From a virus: a stretch of 43,899 nt of DNA. How positions within the stretch are numbered: the stretch's first letter is position 1; every line of letters starts with the position of its first letter. The notes beneath the pieces were generated by a model. It was not told where the DNA came from. It made no database searches and saw only the letters and a list, made by a program, of their open reading frames with translations. This document shows, piece by piece, positions 14,645-23,255 of this stretch. The translations under genes were made by a program, and so were the position numbers. The stretch lies in the IMG/VR virus record IMGVR_UViG_3300040801_002077, positions 1 to 43,899 of that record. The stretch is one strand, 5' to 3'.

Positions 14645-16603
14645 TTAGCTCCTATTCAGGTTCAATTTGTCGAGGCGGGCGCGGAGGCGTTGCCAGGCGT
14701 CGCCGTCGGTGTATGCGCCGGCGTCCGGGAGTAGGTTGGCGGCGAGGCTGAGGAAGTTTTGCTTGTCCTCCTCCGCGAACTCGTCCTCCGTTTTAGTAAG
14801 CAGAAGTCGGGTTATGGTTACTAAAATGTCCTTGGGCGTGAGTTGCTGCGCCGGGGTTTGCTCCAGTGTGCCGCGTGGGTAGGTGCTGGGGTCGTCCAGG
14901 TCGATGTGTAGGTCGGGTTCGGCTGCGGAACACAGGACTTGCTCAACGTATTCGTCCGTGAAGAATTGGTCGCGCCCGATGTAGCGGTCGTCTTCGAGCG
15001 AGTGCCCGCGGGCGATATAACGGTTGGCGTCCTCGTAATCCTGGATCGCGTCCGCCAGTGATAGGCGAGGGTCGTAGTGATCGTCGCCGGCGGTGGGGAT
15101 GTACCGGGCGCGGAATGCCAACTCGCGGCGTGTCAGGTGCAGCCGGTCGCGGTAGACAGCAATCTTCATGCGGTCGTCCGCCTGCTGACGGAACATGGTG
15201 CAGCGCGTGTAGCGGTCGATCAATATAGAGGCGCAGGCGGCGTGATAGGCGAGCTTGCGCGTGCTGTAGCCGATGAGGTCGCGGCCGTGCGGGCGGGGTG
15301 GGGTGGCGTTTTCTTTAAGCGCCTGGTCGTGAAGCGTGTCGAGTTCGTCCTGGTACAACGTGGGGGCGTGGTGCTTAAACCGATCCATCCACATACCCAG
15401 CCAATGCGGTTTTTTGCGGACACCCCACCCGCTGTAATCGTTGCGACCGGTGCCGTTGGCGTGGAACAGGATGCCGTCGTGGGCGTTCTTGTAGGCACGG
15501 TGCAAGATGTGAAGCGGAAGCACTTCCTCCTGTTCGTCCCTCAACCCGTCAATCTCAGCAACGCTATACCCGCGATTGCCGTGTTTTTCGATAAATGCGG
15601 CTACATCGTAGATGTTGACGGCGAGTTGTTGCACGCTGACGCCGTGCAGGGCGGCGAGGTGGGCGAACGGCTGCTCATCGTCCGGTAGAGGGAACTTGTT
15701 ACGGAAGTCGTCCGGATCACTGGCGAAGTCATAAACCATGGCGTACTGAACATAACTTGGCGGGTAACCCTCGATGCCCAGCGGCAAGCACTCCCGCACC
15801 CAGGACGGGGCGCGGTTCCAGGCGCTGGCGGCAGTCGGCCCGGTGACGTGCCCGATGCCGGGGGCGGCGTCCAGTCCCTCGCCGGCGGTGAGCGCGTCGC
15901 CGACGTTGTGCCCGAAGTACTCGACGAGGCTCCGGGCGTGGTTGTGGTTCATGCTGGTGCAGGCGGTGAGATAGTAGATCGTGTTGCGTTGCTCGTCGGG
16001 GGTCATGGCGCGGCGTGGGGGCGGGGCCGGCTTGGGCGTGATCACCTCGGAGAGGTTGCCGTCCTGCTTGGGCGCGGAAAATAAATCCGGCTGCGGGTTG
16101 TCGGCGTCCGTGTCCGGGGACGGGGTTGGGGCTGGGTCGGTGGGTGTCTGCTCCTTTACCCATTCCCGGAGTGGCTTTTCAACTGCCCCGTTCTCGATTG
16201 CCAGTTTGCGTTTGTTCGGGCGGAGGTCGAAGTGGAAAAAGCGCCCGCTGATGCCGTCGGATTCGTGCGACCACCCCGGCTTTAGCCCGATGCTTTCGGC
16301 AAATGCGGTCAATTCCTCGTCTGTGCCGTCCGGTGTCCACATGTGGCACCACTCCCCGATCTTGCCGTAGTCTCTCAACTCATCTACGTAGATTGTCGGT
16401 CCCGTGGGTGCCGGCGTATGCTCCACGATGCGCTCGCGGAGACTATCCGACTTGTGCCAGTTGGTCTGCATCATGCCGTTATCATTCGGATAGCTTGTCT
16501 TGACCTTGCTGACGTTGCCGCCGGTGTCGTACTGCAATCCGGTGATGGTCATCTGCCGTCCGTCGTCGAGGGTCAGTTGGTCGTTGATGCTGTACTTGGT
16601 CAT
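14645..16603 (-). CDS. DUF4031 / helix-hairpin-helix fusion protein
   Basis: The protein has 652 residues. Residues 70-145 (IYVDELRDYGKIGEWCHMWTPDG, ELTAFAESIGLKPGW, HFDLRPNKRKLAIENGA) match DUF4031, a small domain of unknown function often phage-borne. A Pro-rich linker holds QPDLF (171-175), a match to the beta-clamp-binding pentapeptide Q-x-[SD]-L-F. Residues 205-265 (YYLTACTSMNHNHARSLVEYFG, APGIGHVTGPTAASAW) form two helix-hairpin-helix-like motifs like the N-terminus of RecD2-type helicases. No Walker motifs follow; the C-terminal 380 residues are helical and unrecognised. It is probably a DNA-metabolism factor tied to the replisome. Confidence 0.65.
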   Translation of the reverse strand: MTKYSINDQLTLDDGRQMTITGLQYDTGGNVSKVKTSYPNDNGMMQTNWHKSDSLRERIVEHTPAPTGPTIYVDELRDYGKIGEWCHMWTPDGTDEELTAFAESIGLKPGWSHESDGISGRFFHFDLRPNKRKLAIENGAVEKPLREWVKEQTPTDPAPTPSPDTDADNPQPDLFSAPKQDGNLSEVITPKPAPPPRRAMTPDEQRNTIYYLTACTSMNHNHARSLVEYFGHNVGDALTAGEGLDAAPGIGHVTGPTAASAWNRAPSWVRECLPLGIEGYPPSYVQYAMVYDFASDPDDFRNKFPLPDDEQPFAHLAALHGVSVQQLAVNIYDVAAFIEKHGNRGYSVAEIDGLRDEQEEVLPLHILHRAYKNAHDGILFHANGTGRNDYSGWGVRKKPHWLGMWMDRFKHHAPTLYQDELDTLHDQALKENATPPRPHGRDLIGYSTRKLAYHAACASILIDRYTRCTMFRQQADDRMKIAVYRDRLHLTRRELAFRARYIPTAGDDHYDPRLSLADAIQDYEDANRYIARGHSLEDDRYIGRDQFFTDEYVEQVLCSAAEPDLHIDLDDPSTYPRGTLEQTPAQQLTPKDILVTITRLLLTKTEDEFAEEDKQNFLSLAANLLPDAGAYTDGDAWQRLRARLDKLNLNRS

Positions 16604-16621
16604 GGTGGTTATCCTTTCTCG

Positions 16622-17074
16622 CTAAAATGGGATTTCGTTATCGTTGGGCGGCGGGGTGAAGTCGCCGGACGGGCTGCCGTGGGGGCGGTTGTACCACCAG
16701 TTACGCCAGCGGATGCTGACTGCCTTGTTATAGAGCGTGTCCGCGCCGAGCCAGTGCATCTCGTCGAAGCTATAGCCGAAGTCGTAGTATGTGCTGCCCC
16801 AGTCCCAGCGGCCGGTGATATGCCGGTAGTAGCCGTGCCCCCAGGCGATCTGCCAGCAATAAAGCCCGACTTCCCAGCCCGCGTCGCACATCTCCTCGTA
16901 GTCCGCGGACAGATAGCGAAGGATGATGCCCGGCGAGGTGACGTGAACGGCCAGGATCAGCCGGCGTTCGTTACCGATCTGGACGCCGCGCTCAACGATT
17001 TCGCCGTTGCTGTATTCTTCCGTGGTGCTGATGAAGTAGCGGATCCAACCCCAGATGGTGCGTGGCTTAAACAT
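16622..17074 (-). CDS. Hypothetical protein with SSB-like acidic C-terminal tip
   Basis: The protein has 150 residues from ATG 17074 (TAATG overlap with the upstream gene; AAAGGAG in the preceding codons). It is very rich in Trp and Tyr (VGLYCWQIAWGHGYYRHITGRW, RWRNWWYNRPHG). It ends PPPNDNEIPF at the stop, close to the D-D-D-I-P-F tip with which bacterial SSB recruits repair and replication proteins. The body does not obviously match an SSB OB fold, though aromatic richness would suit nucleic acid stacking. It could be a divergent SSB or an SSB-tip mimic. Confidence 0.6.
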   Translation of the reverse strand: MFKPRTIWGWIRYFISTTEEYSNGEIVERGVQIGNERRLILAVHVTSPGIILRYLSADYEEMCDAGWEVGLYCWQIAWGHGYYRHITGRWDWGSTYYDFGYSFDEMHWLGADTLYNKAVSIRWRNWWYNRPHGSPSGDFTPPPNDNEIPF

Positions 17075-17913
17075 TAGAATAGGCTCCTTTGGGTGGTTGC
17101 TTGCGGATTGGTGGGGAACTCCTCGCGCCAGTGTTTGCTTGCCCACGGTAGCGATTCCAGATTGCCTTTGAAAAAGACCGGTATACCTTGAGCATCCAGC
17201 TCAGCCACCAGGCGGACGACGTGGCGCTCATTTGGCGCGTAGGTTTTGCGTCCGTTGGACGCTGCGCCGATAACAGCCCACTGGAGCACGCCGGGATATG
17301 CCCGGACGATGTGGCTGACATCCCACGACAGCGGCTCAAACGACATCCATCGGACGGGGACACTCACCTGCTGAAGGCTGGTCAACGTCCGTGACAGCAT
17401 CTTGTTTTGCTGATGGCGAGATAAGCGCCGGCCCCACATGAAATCGGGCGGGCTGGACGCGCCGACCCAGGCATTGGGCGGCATGTCAAATTTCTTGGTA
17501 CGGACGGCGTTTTTGGTGAGCAGTTGGAACGTGTGCCGCGGCGCGCTGTGAACCGCAAGCAGAACGTCCTCAATGTGTTGCTCAGGAACCCAGTGCCCGA
17601 ACACGTCCGCCATACTGCCGGTGAAAATACGCGCCGGGGACTTGACGCGCTGCGGATCGGCGAGCTTCGTCGGGTGGTAGTAGTGGTGGTCGAAGCCGTG
17701 CGGGTACGCCGCAGATGCTATGCCGGTGGCCACATCGTCCGCGTAGCAACTGGCAACGCTGCCGTCCGGCATCTGCCACTCGCAGCCGTGGTGGCAGCCG
17801 GCGACGGGGTTCCAGGTGTAGTCCGTCCATTCGATGCCGCGTGATTTTAGGTTGCCGTCTCGGTCGTATTTCTTCTGCTTGTTCATGGGTGGCATTTCTC
17901 CTTTGGTGGTCAT
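17074..17913 (-). CDS. Gp37/Gp68-like protein (DUF5131)
   Basis: From ATG 17913 the protein has 279 residues (ATG 17886 and GTG 17931 are alternatives; 17913 shares its AGAAGA...TTATGACC context with 20519). GIEWTDYTWNPVAGC is the signature of phage Gp37/Gp68 proteins. Cysteines C-x3-C-x11-C follow (GCHHGC, then SCYAD), comparable to the cluster-binding cysteines proposed for this family. Later blocks include FQLLTKNA, WVGASSP and RWMSFEPLSWDV. Family function is unknown; a radical-SAM-like fold is possible. The protein ends in QRSLF, resembling a beta-clamp-binding peptide, although those codons also form the ribosome binding site of the next gene. Confidence 0.8.
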   Translation of the reverse strand: MTTKGEMPPMNKQKKYDRDGNLKSRGIEWTDYTWNPVAGCHHGCEWQMPDGSVASCYADDVATGIASAAYPHGFDHHYYHPTKLADPQRVKSPARIFTGSMADVFGHWVPEQHIEDVLLAVHSAPRHTFQLLTKNAVRTKKFDMPPNAWVGASSPPDFMWGRRLSRHQQNKMLSRTLTSLQQVSVPVRWMSFEPLSWDVSHIVRAYPGVLQWAVIGAASNGRKTYAPNERHVVRLVAELDAQGIPVFFKGNLESLPWASKHWREEFPTNPQATTQRSLF

Positions 17914-17931
17914 AAGCGATCTTCTGTGCAC

Positions 17932-18834
17932 CTAACTGGTGGCTGCGTGTGCGAATAAAGGTAGCGTCTCCGGGCGGGTGATGTTCGGTGAAAGCCACAG
18001 GACTTCGGTGCTGACGCTGTTGCCGTTGGTGGTGCTGGAGTATTCCAGCCGTGTCCAGTCGGCATACAGCTCGTCGTACAACGACGACGGGTAACCGGAC
18101 AGCACCGCCATCCCCTGGATATTGTTGAGTGCGACGGCTAGCGCGATGTGCTGCGTGTCGTTCATCTCGTGCTGGTAACGCTCGCGCGAATCTGCCCGCG
18201 ACGACAGCACATAAGGCGGATCCACATAGAACACGGTTTCGGGCGTATCCCAACGTTGAATGCACTCAACAGCAGGAACGCAGGATATTTGCGCGTCCAT
18301 GAGGCGCTCACGTGCTAGCTCTAGCCCATCCATGCGCCGCCAGGTATCGACCGCCGGAGTTCGCATATCGGCACGGAGCTGGCGTCGCCAGCCGCTGGGG
18401 TACTTCTGCAGCCCGCCGAAGGATTGCCACAGGGCAACGTAAAACCGCCGGGCGCGTTCAATAGGATCGTCTGTAGGTTCAAAGGCGAGGGTGTATTCCA
18501 CCTCGCTGTAGGGTGTCCACTTGATTTGATACAACAGCTCGTCGGGTTGCTCGCGCATGACGCGGAAGAAATTCACCAGGTTCTCGTCCAGATCGTTGAG
18601 GACTTCAACCGGTGACCGTTGCTTGCGAAAGAAGATAGCCGCGCTACCGCAGAACGGTTCGACGTAAATCCGGTGCGGCGGAAACTGGTTGATGATCCGT
18701 TCGGCGAGGATCCACTTGCTGCCGATCCAGCGCAGCGGGGGCGTTCCAAAAAATCCGACGGCGGTTCCGGGAGCGTATGTGCCGTTTGTCTTTGTCCGTG
18801 CCGGCAAGAGACCGGCGAGGGGTTGGGTGGTCAT
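17932..18834 (-). CDS. dam: DNA adenine methylase, D12 class (Dam-like)
   Basis: The protein has 300 residues. PPLRWIGSKW (32-41) with VEPFCGSAAIFF (58-69) forms the S-adenosylmethionine site, and VDPPYV (204-209) is the D-P-P-Y catalytic motif of N6-adenine methyltransferases. The motif order (FxGxG-type first, DPPY last) and length match the D12/alpha group. It probably methylates adenine in a short site such as GATC; the site cannot be read from sequence. No restriction enzyme was seen next to it, so it is an orphan methylase that may protect phage DNA or regulate genes. Confidence 0.9.
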   Translation of the reverse strand: MTTQPLAGLLPARTKTNGTYAPGTAVGFFGTPPLRWIGSKWILAERIINQFPPHRIYVEPFCGSAAIFFRKQRSPVEVLNDLDENLVNFFRVMREQPDELLYQIKWTPYSEVEYTLAFEPTDDPIERARRFYVALWQSFGGLQKYPSGWRRQLRADMRTPAVDTWRRMDGLELARERLMDAQISCVPAVECIQRWDTPETVFYVDPPYVLSSRADSRERYQHEMNDTQHIALAVALNNIQGMAVLSGYPSSLYDELYADWTRLEYSSTTNGNSVSTEVLWLSPNITRPETLPLFAHAATS

Positions 18835-18843
18835 GGGTTGCTC

Positions 18844-20187
18844 CTAGGCGATGGCTGCGGGTTGCTTGGTGTCGGTGATGGCGTCCTGCCAGCGTTGCCA
18901 GGTCACCGTGACGGGGTGGCCGGCGACGGTGCTGAGGGTGCGTTCGATCTTCGTGTGCAGTCGCTGCTCCAGCATGTCGTGTGATGTGGTGCGGCTGGTC
19001 GTTAGCGTGTAGGTGTGGGTTGCCTCGTCGTAGGCGGCGCATTGCACGTCGCGGAGATAGGTGTTGTAGGTTGCCAGGTCATACTCCGCCTCTAGCAGTG
19101 ACTTGCACACCGTGATCGTGTCGGTGACGTGTGCGGGCAGGTCGCCGGCAGGTTGGGGTTTACGTTGCATCCATGCGGGCAGGGTGTTGTGTGCCGGCGT
19201 GGGCTGCTCGTCGTCGGGCGGGGTGATGATGCCCAGGTCGGTCGCCTCGTCCCACAGCCACCCGTACTCCGGGGAGGGGGGTGTTGCGGAACTGGGGGGA
19301 GGGGTTTCTGTGCCGGTGATGTAGCTGGCCAGTAGTCCGTGTTCGTTGCGGATGCCGTGATTGGGCTTAGCTTTGCACTCGGCGACGTGCATCATCCAGC
19401 CGGCGACACGCTCCGGCTTGTATTGCGCCAGATCGTTGCGGGGGGTGAATCTACCCCACAGGCGGAGCAGGTGCTTGGTCTGCTCGTAGCCTTCCCGGCC
19501 CTCTTTTACAACCTGTACCGCGTCGATCCCTTCCCGGTCGGGGATGTCCCCCAAATCGAACTCCCCCGAATCTGCCAAAGACTCACCAACATCATCATCA
19601 CCCCGCTGTGCTGCCGGTGGGGTGATGCCGGCCGCGTGTTTGTTTGTTTGTTTGTTTTGTTCTCTGTGTTCTTTGTCCTTTGTGTTCTTTGTTGCTTTAT
19701 AAGTACTTTGTAGTTGCGGGTTTGCCGTAGCGGGTGAACCGCCCCTGGTTGCACCGGCACGGGTAAACCGCCCCCCGGTAACCCGTCGACGGAAGCCGCA
19801 AGATTGCGCCGCTGCCGACTGCTCCGGCGGGGATGCCTGGGGTGGGGTGCTGGTCGCCGGGGCGTCTGCGGGGTTCTCGTATACCTTGTAGATGTGACCC
19901 AGGAAGCGCCCGTTTTCGTCGCGTTGGACGGCGGGTTTGCCGTCGGCGTCCATGACCTGGATGAGATAGCCGGCGTCCTTGAGTTCGTCAAAGACGCTGT
20001 TGATCTTGTCCATGCCGCAGTTAAACATGCGGCGCAGGTGCTTCTTGATGATGATCCAGTCCGTGGGCAGGGAGATCAGCGAGCAGAGTGCCCCGCGTGC
20101 CTCCAGGGAAAGGTCGGCGTTTTGCAGGACGGCGTTGCTGATGATGGTGTAGTTCTCGGTCTTCTCGGCGCGGTTGATGTTAATCAT
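18844..20187 (-). CDS. Replication initiator: winged-helix N-terminus, DnaA-N-like C-terminus
   Basis: The protein has 447 residues. Residues 1-105 (NYTIISNAVLQNADLSLEARGALC, LPTDWIIIKKHLRRMF, VFDELKDAGYLIQ, DENGRFLGHIYKVYE) are the winged-helix domain of phage replisome organisers. A long disordered linker follows. About residues 360-445 (CKSLLEAEYDLATYNTYLRDV, YTLTTSRTTSHDMLEQRL, KIERTLSTVAGHPVTVTW) closely resemble the N-terminal domain of DnaA, which recruits the DnaB helicase. No AAA+ or DNA-binding DnaA domains are present. Likely role: bind the phage origin and load host helicase. The origin may lie inside this gene's linker, as in lambda O, but no clear iterons were found. Confidence 0.75.
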   Translation of the reverse strand: MININRAEKTENYTIISNAVLQNADLSLEARGALCSLISLPTDWIIIKKHLRRMFNCGMDKINSVFDELKDAGYLIQVMDADGKPAVQRDENGRFLGHIYKVYENPADAPATSTPPQASPPEQSAAAQSCGFRRRVTGGRFTRAGATRGGSPATANPQLQSTYKATKNTKDKEHREQNKQTNKHAAGITPPAAQRGDDDVGESLADSGEFDLGDIPDREGIDAVQVVKEGREGYEQTKHLLRLWGRFTPRNDLAQYKPERVAGWMMHVAECKAKPNHGIRNEHGLLASYITGTETPPPSSATPPSPEYGWLWDEATDLGIITPPDDEQPTPAHNTLPAWMQRKPQPAGDLPAHVTDTITVCKSLLEAEYDLATYNTYLRDVQCAAYDEATHTYTLTTSRTTSHDMLEQRLHTKIERTLSTVAGHPVTVTWQRWQDAITDTKQPAAIA

Positions 20188-20189
20188 GG

Positions 20190-20519
20190 TTACATCCCCA
20201 TTCTGTGCAGATTGCGGAGTATTTTGTGTAGACGGTACGTGTCCAGTTGCCCGTTGCGGATGAGGCGGTGCTTGGACATGCGCTGCCCGCGTGCGTCACC
20301 GTGCCCGCTCATGGCGAGCATGCCGGTGACGGCGAGTTGGCTGTGCGGGTTGAGGTAGATGGTGCCGTTGTGGACGACGCCGCGCCGGATCACGGCGGTG
20401 CAGTCATCCAGTAGCGTGATGTGCGTGGCGGTTTGCTTGCACCGGTTTACCCGGACGACAGCGGCGATGCTGCCGTCCGGGGCGTACTCGTAGCGAGTCT
20501 GGATGTGTTTACTGGTCAT
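20190..20519 (-). CDS. Hypothetical protein upstream of the initiator gene
   Basis: From ATG 20519 the protein has 109 residues (GTG 20534 would add five). It starts with strands (RYEYAPDGSIAAVVRVNRCKQTATHITLLDDCTAVIRRG) and ends with a basic helix (GQRMSKHRLIRNGQLDTYRLHKILRNLHRM). No family was recognised. The basic C-terminus suggests nucleic acid contact. It lies three bases before the replication initiator gene, with the context AGAAGATGCCTTATGACC at its start. Confidence 0.6.
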   Translation of the reverse strand: MTSKHIQTRYEYAPDGSIAAVVRVNRCKQTATHITLLDDCTAVIRRGVVHNGTIYLNPHSQLAVTGMLAMSGHGDARGQRMSKHRLIRNGQLDTYRLHKILRNLHRMGM

Positions 20520-20533
20520 AAGGCATCTTCTCA

Positions 20534-22408
20534 CTAGCTATCGCGGCGGTCGTTTAGCGCGTGGAATGCGTCTCCGAGCCGGTGCTGGAACGCGTCGTGC
20601 ATGTGCCCCAGCATGGCGGAGAGTAAATCTATGCTGCCGTCGAGTTCTTCCGGTGTCCGTTTGTGAATTTCTTCTAGTGTGCCGGTGCGGAGCAACTGTA
20701 GCGCGTCTCTTACGTCGCTGTAGTCCTCGTCCGGCATCCAGCGTTGGTGAATGTCTATCATCGTTTCAATGACGCTGAGTGCGTCGGCAAGCTCTGTGCC
20801 TAGATCATGCGGCAGGTCGTTGATGGCGGCTGCCGGCGTCGGTTGCGGCTGGGGCTTGGGGATGGCTGGGGCGGAGCGTTGCCATGCGCCCAGCAGCGCC
20901 GAAACTTGCTGGCCGTTGTCCGCCATTTGGACGGTCACAATTGGCGGGTTTTGTTCGTCTTTGATATGGACAACTTTGCCGGGGCGTGCGGGCTTGCTTT
21001 CCAGTGCGAGCCAGTCGCCGATGTTGTAGGGGCAGTGATAGGCGGCCGGCGGGTGCGTGAGTGGATCCTGTGGGGTGGCGCTCCCTGCGTCTTGCGCGTC
21101 CTCGGCCGCGGGTTCGATTGTCGATTCGTGGATGTTACGGAGCAGGCTGTTGGTGTCCTCCGTTCGGATTGCGACGTGGGCGTGGTCTTCCACCCGGTCG
21201 ATGCGTGCCAGCCCGTGTCGGGTGTGGTAGACGCGGTCACCGGTGGCAAAGTTGCGGTTTGTGTACTGTGGTGCGGGCGGGCGCTGCCGGGTGTCGTCGC
21301 TGGGGATGTGTTCGGTGCGGGTGTCCGGGGTGTGGGTGGGGGTGGGGGTGCGGTCGGCGGTTTGAGGGGTGTCGAGTTTACCAATTGGTAAACTCTCCTC
21401 GTCCTTAACGTACTCCTCGACCGTGTTTTCGAGCGCCTGAATGCTCCATTCTTCGTCTAGAGCAGCCTCGGCAAGGCTCTTATAGCCCTCATTAAACAGT
21501 TTGTCCAAGGCTTTGTTATAGGCGCGGATGGCTCCCTCTGCCCAGTTCTCGTCATCCGCACGCATCCAGAGGGCGTCCGGGATTGATAGCAGAGCGCGGT
21601 AGGCGCTGATCATGCGCGGGCTGGTTAAGCCCATGCCGGTTAGCACCTTGGAGCCGTCGCCGTCTTTCTTGTGGCTGTACTTGTAGCCGTTGGCAACCTG
21701 GGCATAGTATGCGCGGTCACAGTCCGTTACCGCCTCGTCATAAGACAGAAATTGCTCGTCGTCCTTATACAGCTCGATCATGAGCAGGGCAAGTTGCCGC
21801 GCCTTGCTGATGGCGTTGAGATCGTCACGGGCGTTGTTCTCGGCTGCTTGCCGCCAGACGTTGCGTTCCTCCTCAATCGTGGCGGGTATTTTCTTATACT
21901 TGGAATCATCAACCAGCATGGTTAGCAGGTGATGCGCTAGCAAGCGGCGCTCACCGGCGATGACCATAAACTCACCGTCACCCTTCCTGTAAACGGTGAT
22001 AGGGTTGTCTAATCCGTGCTGGTGAATGTCTCCCGCCAGTAATGCTAGGCGTATGAGCTTGTGAGCGGGGTGATCTTCCGACAAGTCCATCTCCGTCTCG
22101 CCTAGCATGATGCCTCGCAGGTCTGGGACGGCGTCGTCGTCTCGTTGTAGTTGCTGATGCCAGAGCATGAGCAAGTCCATAATTTGTTCGGGTTCGCCGT
22201 TCCAGGACATGAGCAGGTCACGAGGCAGCACCCGCCGCGGCTGTACGCGGTCGGGGATGATTTGCATGATGGGCAGCGGGCGGGCGACGATGGGCGTCCC
22301 TTCGCGCTGGCGTAGTCCGTCTACGAGGTGCGGGTTTACGTCTTCGTGGCTTACGTTGTTCCGATTGAAAGCGTTCTGTTTGTCTCCGAGCGGGTTCTTA
22401 ACTGGCAT
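20534..22408 (-). CDS. parB: ParB-like partition protein, large
   Basis: The protein has 624 residues, about twice the usual ParB length. Residues 125-165 (QHGLDNPITVYRKGDGEFMVIAGERRLLAHHLL) contain the ParB box and GERR motif, the CTP-binding ParB/sulfiredoxin fold. A helical region to about 340 would hold the DNA-binding HTH. The rest includes two SH3/KOW-like segments (FATGDRVYHTRHGLARIDRV; YNIGDWLALES, GKVVHI) and a helical tail. It overlaps the parA end by 11 bases. It is expected to bind parS and work with ParA to position phage DNA; a nucleoid-occlusion or transcription role is possible. A 22-bp palindrome lies in its own coding sequence. Confidence 0.85.
   Translation of the reverse strand: MPVKNPLGDKQNAFNRNNVSHEDVNPHLVDGLRQREGTPIVARPLPIMQIIPDRVQPRRVLPRDLLMSWNGEPEQIMDLLMLWHQQLQRDDDAVPDLRGIMLGETEMDLSEDHPAHKLIRLALLAGDIHQHGLDNPITVYRKGDGEFMVIAGERRLLAHHLLTMLVDDSKYKKIPATIEEERNVWRQAAENNARDDLNAISKARQLALLMIELYKDDEQFLSYDEAVTDCDRAYYAQVANGYKYSHKKDGDGSKVLTGMGLTSPRMISAYRALLSIPDALWMRADDENWAEGAIRAYNKALDKLFNEGYKSLAEAALDEEWSIQALENTVEEYVKDEESLPIGKLDTPQTADRTPTPTHTPDTRTEHIPSDDTRQRPPAPQYTNRNFATGDRVYHTRHGLARIDRVEDHAHVAIRTEDTNSLLRNIHESTIEPAAEDAQDAGSATPQDPLTHPPAAYHCPYNIGDWLALESKPARPGKVVHIKDEQNPPIVTVQMADNGQQVSALLGAWQRSAPAIPKPQPQPTPAAAINDLPHDLGTELADALSVIETMIDIHQRWMPDEDYSDVRDALQLLRTGTLEEIHKRTPEELDGSIDLLSAMLGHMHDAFQHRLGDAFHALNDRRDS
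21374..21395. promoter_or_regulatory. Perfect 22-bp palindrome in parB, candidate parS
   Basis: GAGTTTACCAA is followed directly by its reverse complement TTGGTAAACTC. It lies in the linker part of parB. The 12-base core TACCAATTGGTA occurs once more, at 38831-38842. Size and symmetry suit a ParB-binding site. Confidence 0.5.
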
Positions 22409-23255
22409 CTTTAACCTCCATCAGTTCTTTGATAAATGTGCTATCGGATTCAACTTCACCGAGCCGCTTAAGCGCCCAGTCCACGACCTTGAACGCCTGC
22501 CGAAATTCCTCGCCATAAGGCGCGTAGCTATAAACGAGCTGACCGTACTCCATAGCCTGTTCCCACACGGTGCGAAGTGTGACTGGATGCCAGACAACCC
22601 CTTTTTCAAACTGCCCGGCTAGCTGCTTAATGTTGTCGCGGTGATTGCTCGTATTGGCACGAAGTTTATTCGCTTGAATACCGAGGATCTCAATCGGTGA
22701 TTCCCGGAAGTCCTCAACTTGCTTGTTGATTTCGTCCAACTCCTCTAATGCATCAACAAGCCCGTCAAAGCTCAATGCAGAGCACTCGGTAATGTACAGG
22801 TAGTAGTCCGCGGCAATCATGATTGAGCCGTCAAACATGCTATTGGTGGGGCCGGTGTCTACGACGATGTAATCAAGCTCCAGCAGTTGCGCCATATCCT
22901 TCAGGATTCTGCGAAAACGGAATGGGGAGGGTTCGTCAAGCGGGATGCGGGACGTTTTCTTATGGCTGGGCAGTAGGAATAGTGTCGATTCCAGTCCGTC
23001 CCAGCCGGGGACGGCGTAACGCTCTAGGGGTACCTGACGCATTACATCGGCGAACGTGGTTTCGTAGTTCACCATGATGTTGAACAGCCCGTTTTCCTTG
23101 GGCATACCGAACGCTTTCGCGCTGTGCCCCTGCGAGTCGGTGTCTACGATGCCAACACGCAGCCCCAGCAAGGCCATCCCGGCGGCGAGGTGGGTGGCGA
23201 CGGTGGTTTTTCCTACGCCCCCCTTGCGGTTTGCGACGATGATTGTCTTGGTCAT
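22398..23255 (-). CDS. parA: ParA-family partition ATPase
   Basis: The protein has 285 residues. KGGVGKTT (11-18) is the deviant Walker A motif with its signature lysine; DTDSQG (38-43) is the A' motif; DYIVVDTGPT (about 140-150) is Walker B. There is no N-terminal HTH, so it is of the small or chromosomal ParA type and probably leaves autoregulation to ParB. AAAGGA lies nine bases before the ATG. With the downstream ParB it forms a partition module, suggesting that the phage genome can be maintained as a plasmid, or that ParA/B help replication or positioning. Confidence 0.9.
   Translation of the reverse strand: MTKTIIVANRKGGVGKTTVATHLAAGMALLGLRVGIVDTDSQGHSAKAFGMPKENGLFNIMVNYETTFADVMRQVPLERYAVPGWDGLESTLFLLPSHKKTSRIPLDEPSPFRFRRILKDMAQLLELDYIVVDTGPTNSMFDGSIMIAADYYLYITECSALSFDGLVDALEELDEINKQVEDFRESPIEILGIQANKLRANTSNHRDNIKQLAGQFEKGVVWHPVTLRTVWEQAMEYGQLVYSYAPYGEEFRQAFKVVDWALKRLGEVESDSTFIKELMEVKDAS

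Noticed and set aside
15077-17077. Plus-strand open frames of 200-240 codons opposite the DUF4031 and DUF5131 genes
   Set aside because: Val/Ala/Gly-rich translations typical of antisense frames in GC-rich DNA; the minus-strand genes carry recognisable domains and coupled starts.
18844-20187. Iteron origin inside the initiator gene
   Set aside because: The linker DNA at about 19620-19690 is T/G-rich and repetitive (TTTG runs) but no regular iterons or clear dyads could be defined by eye.
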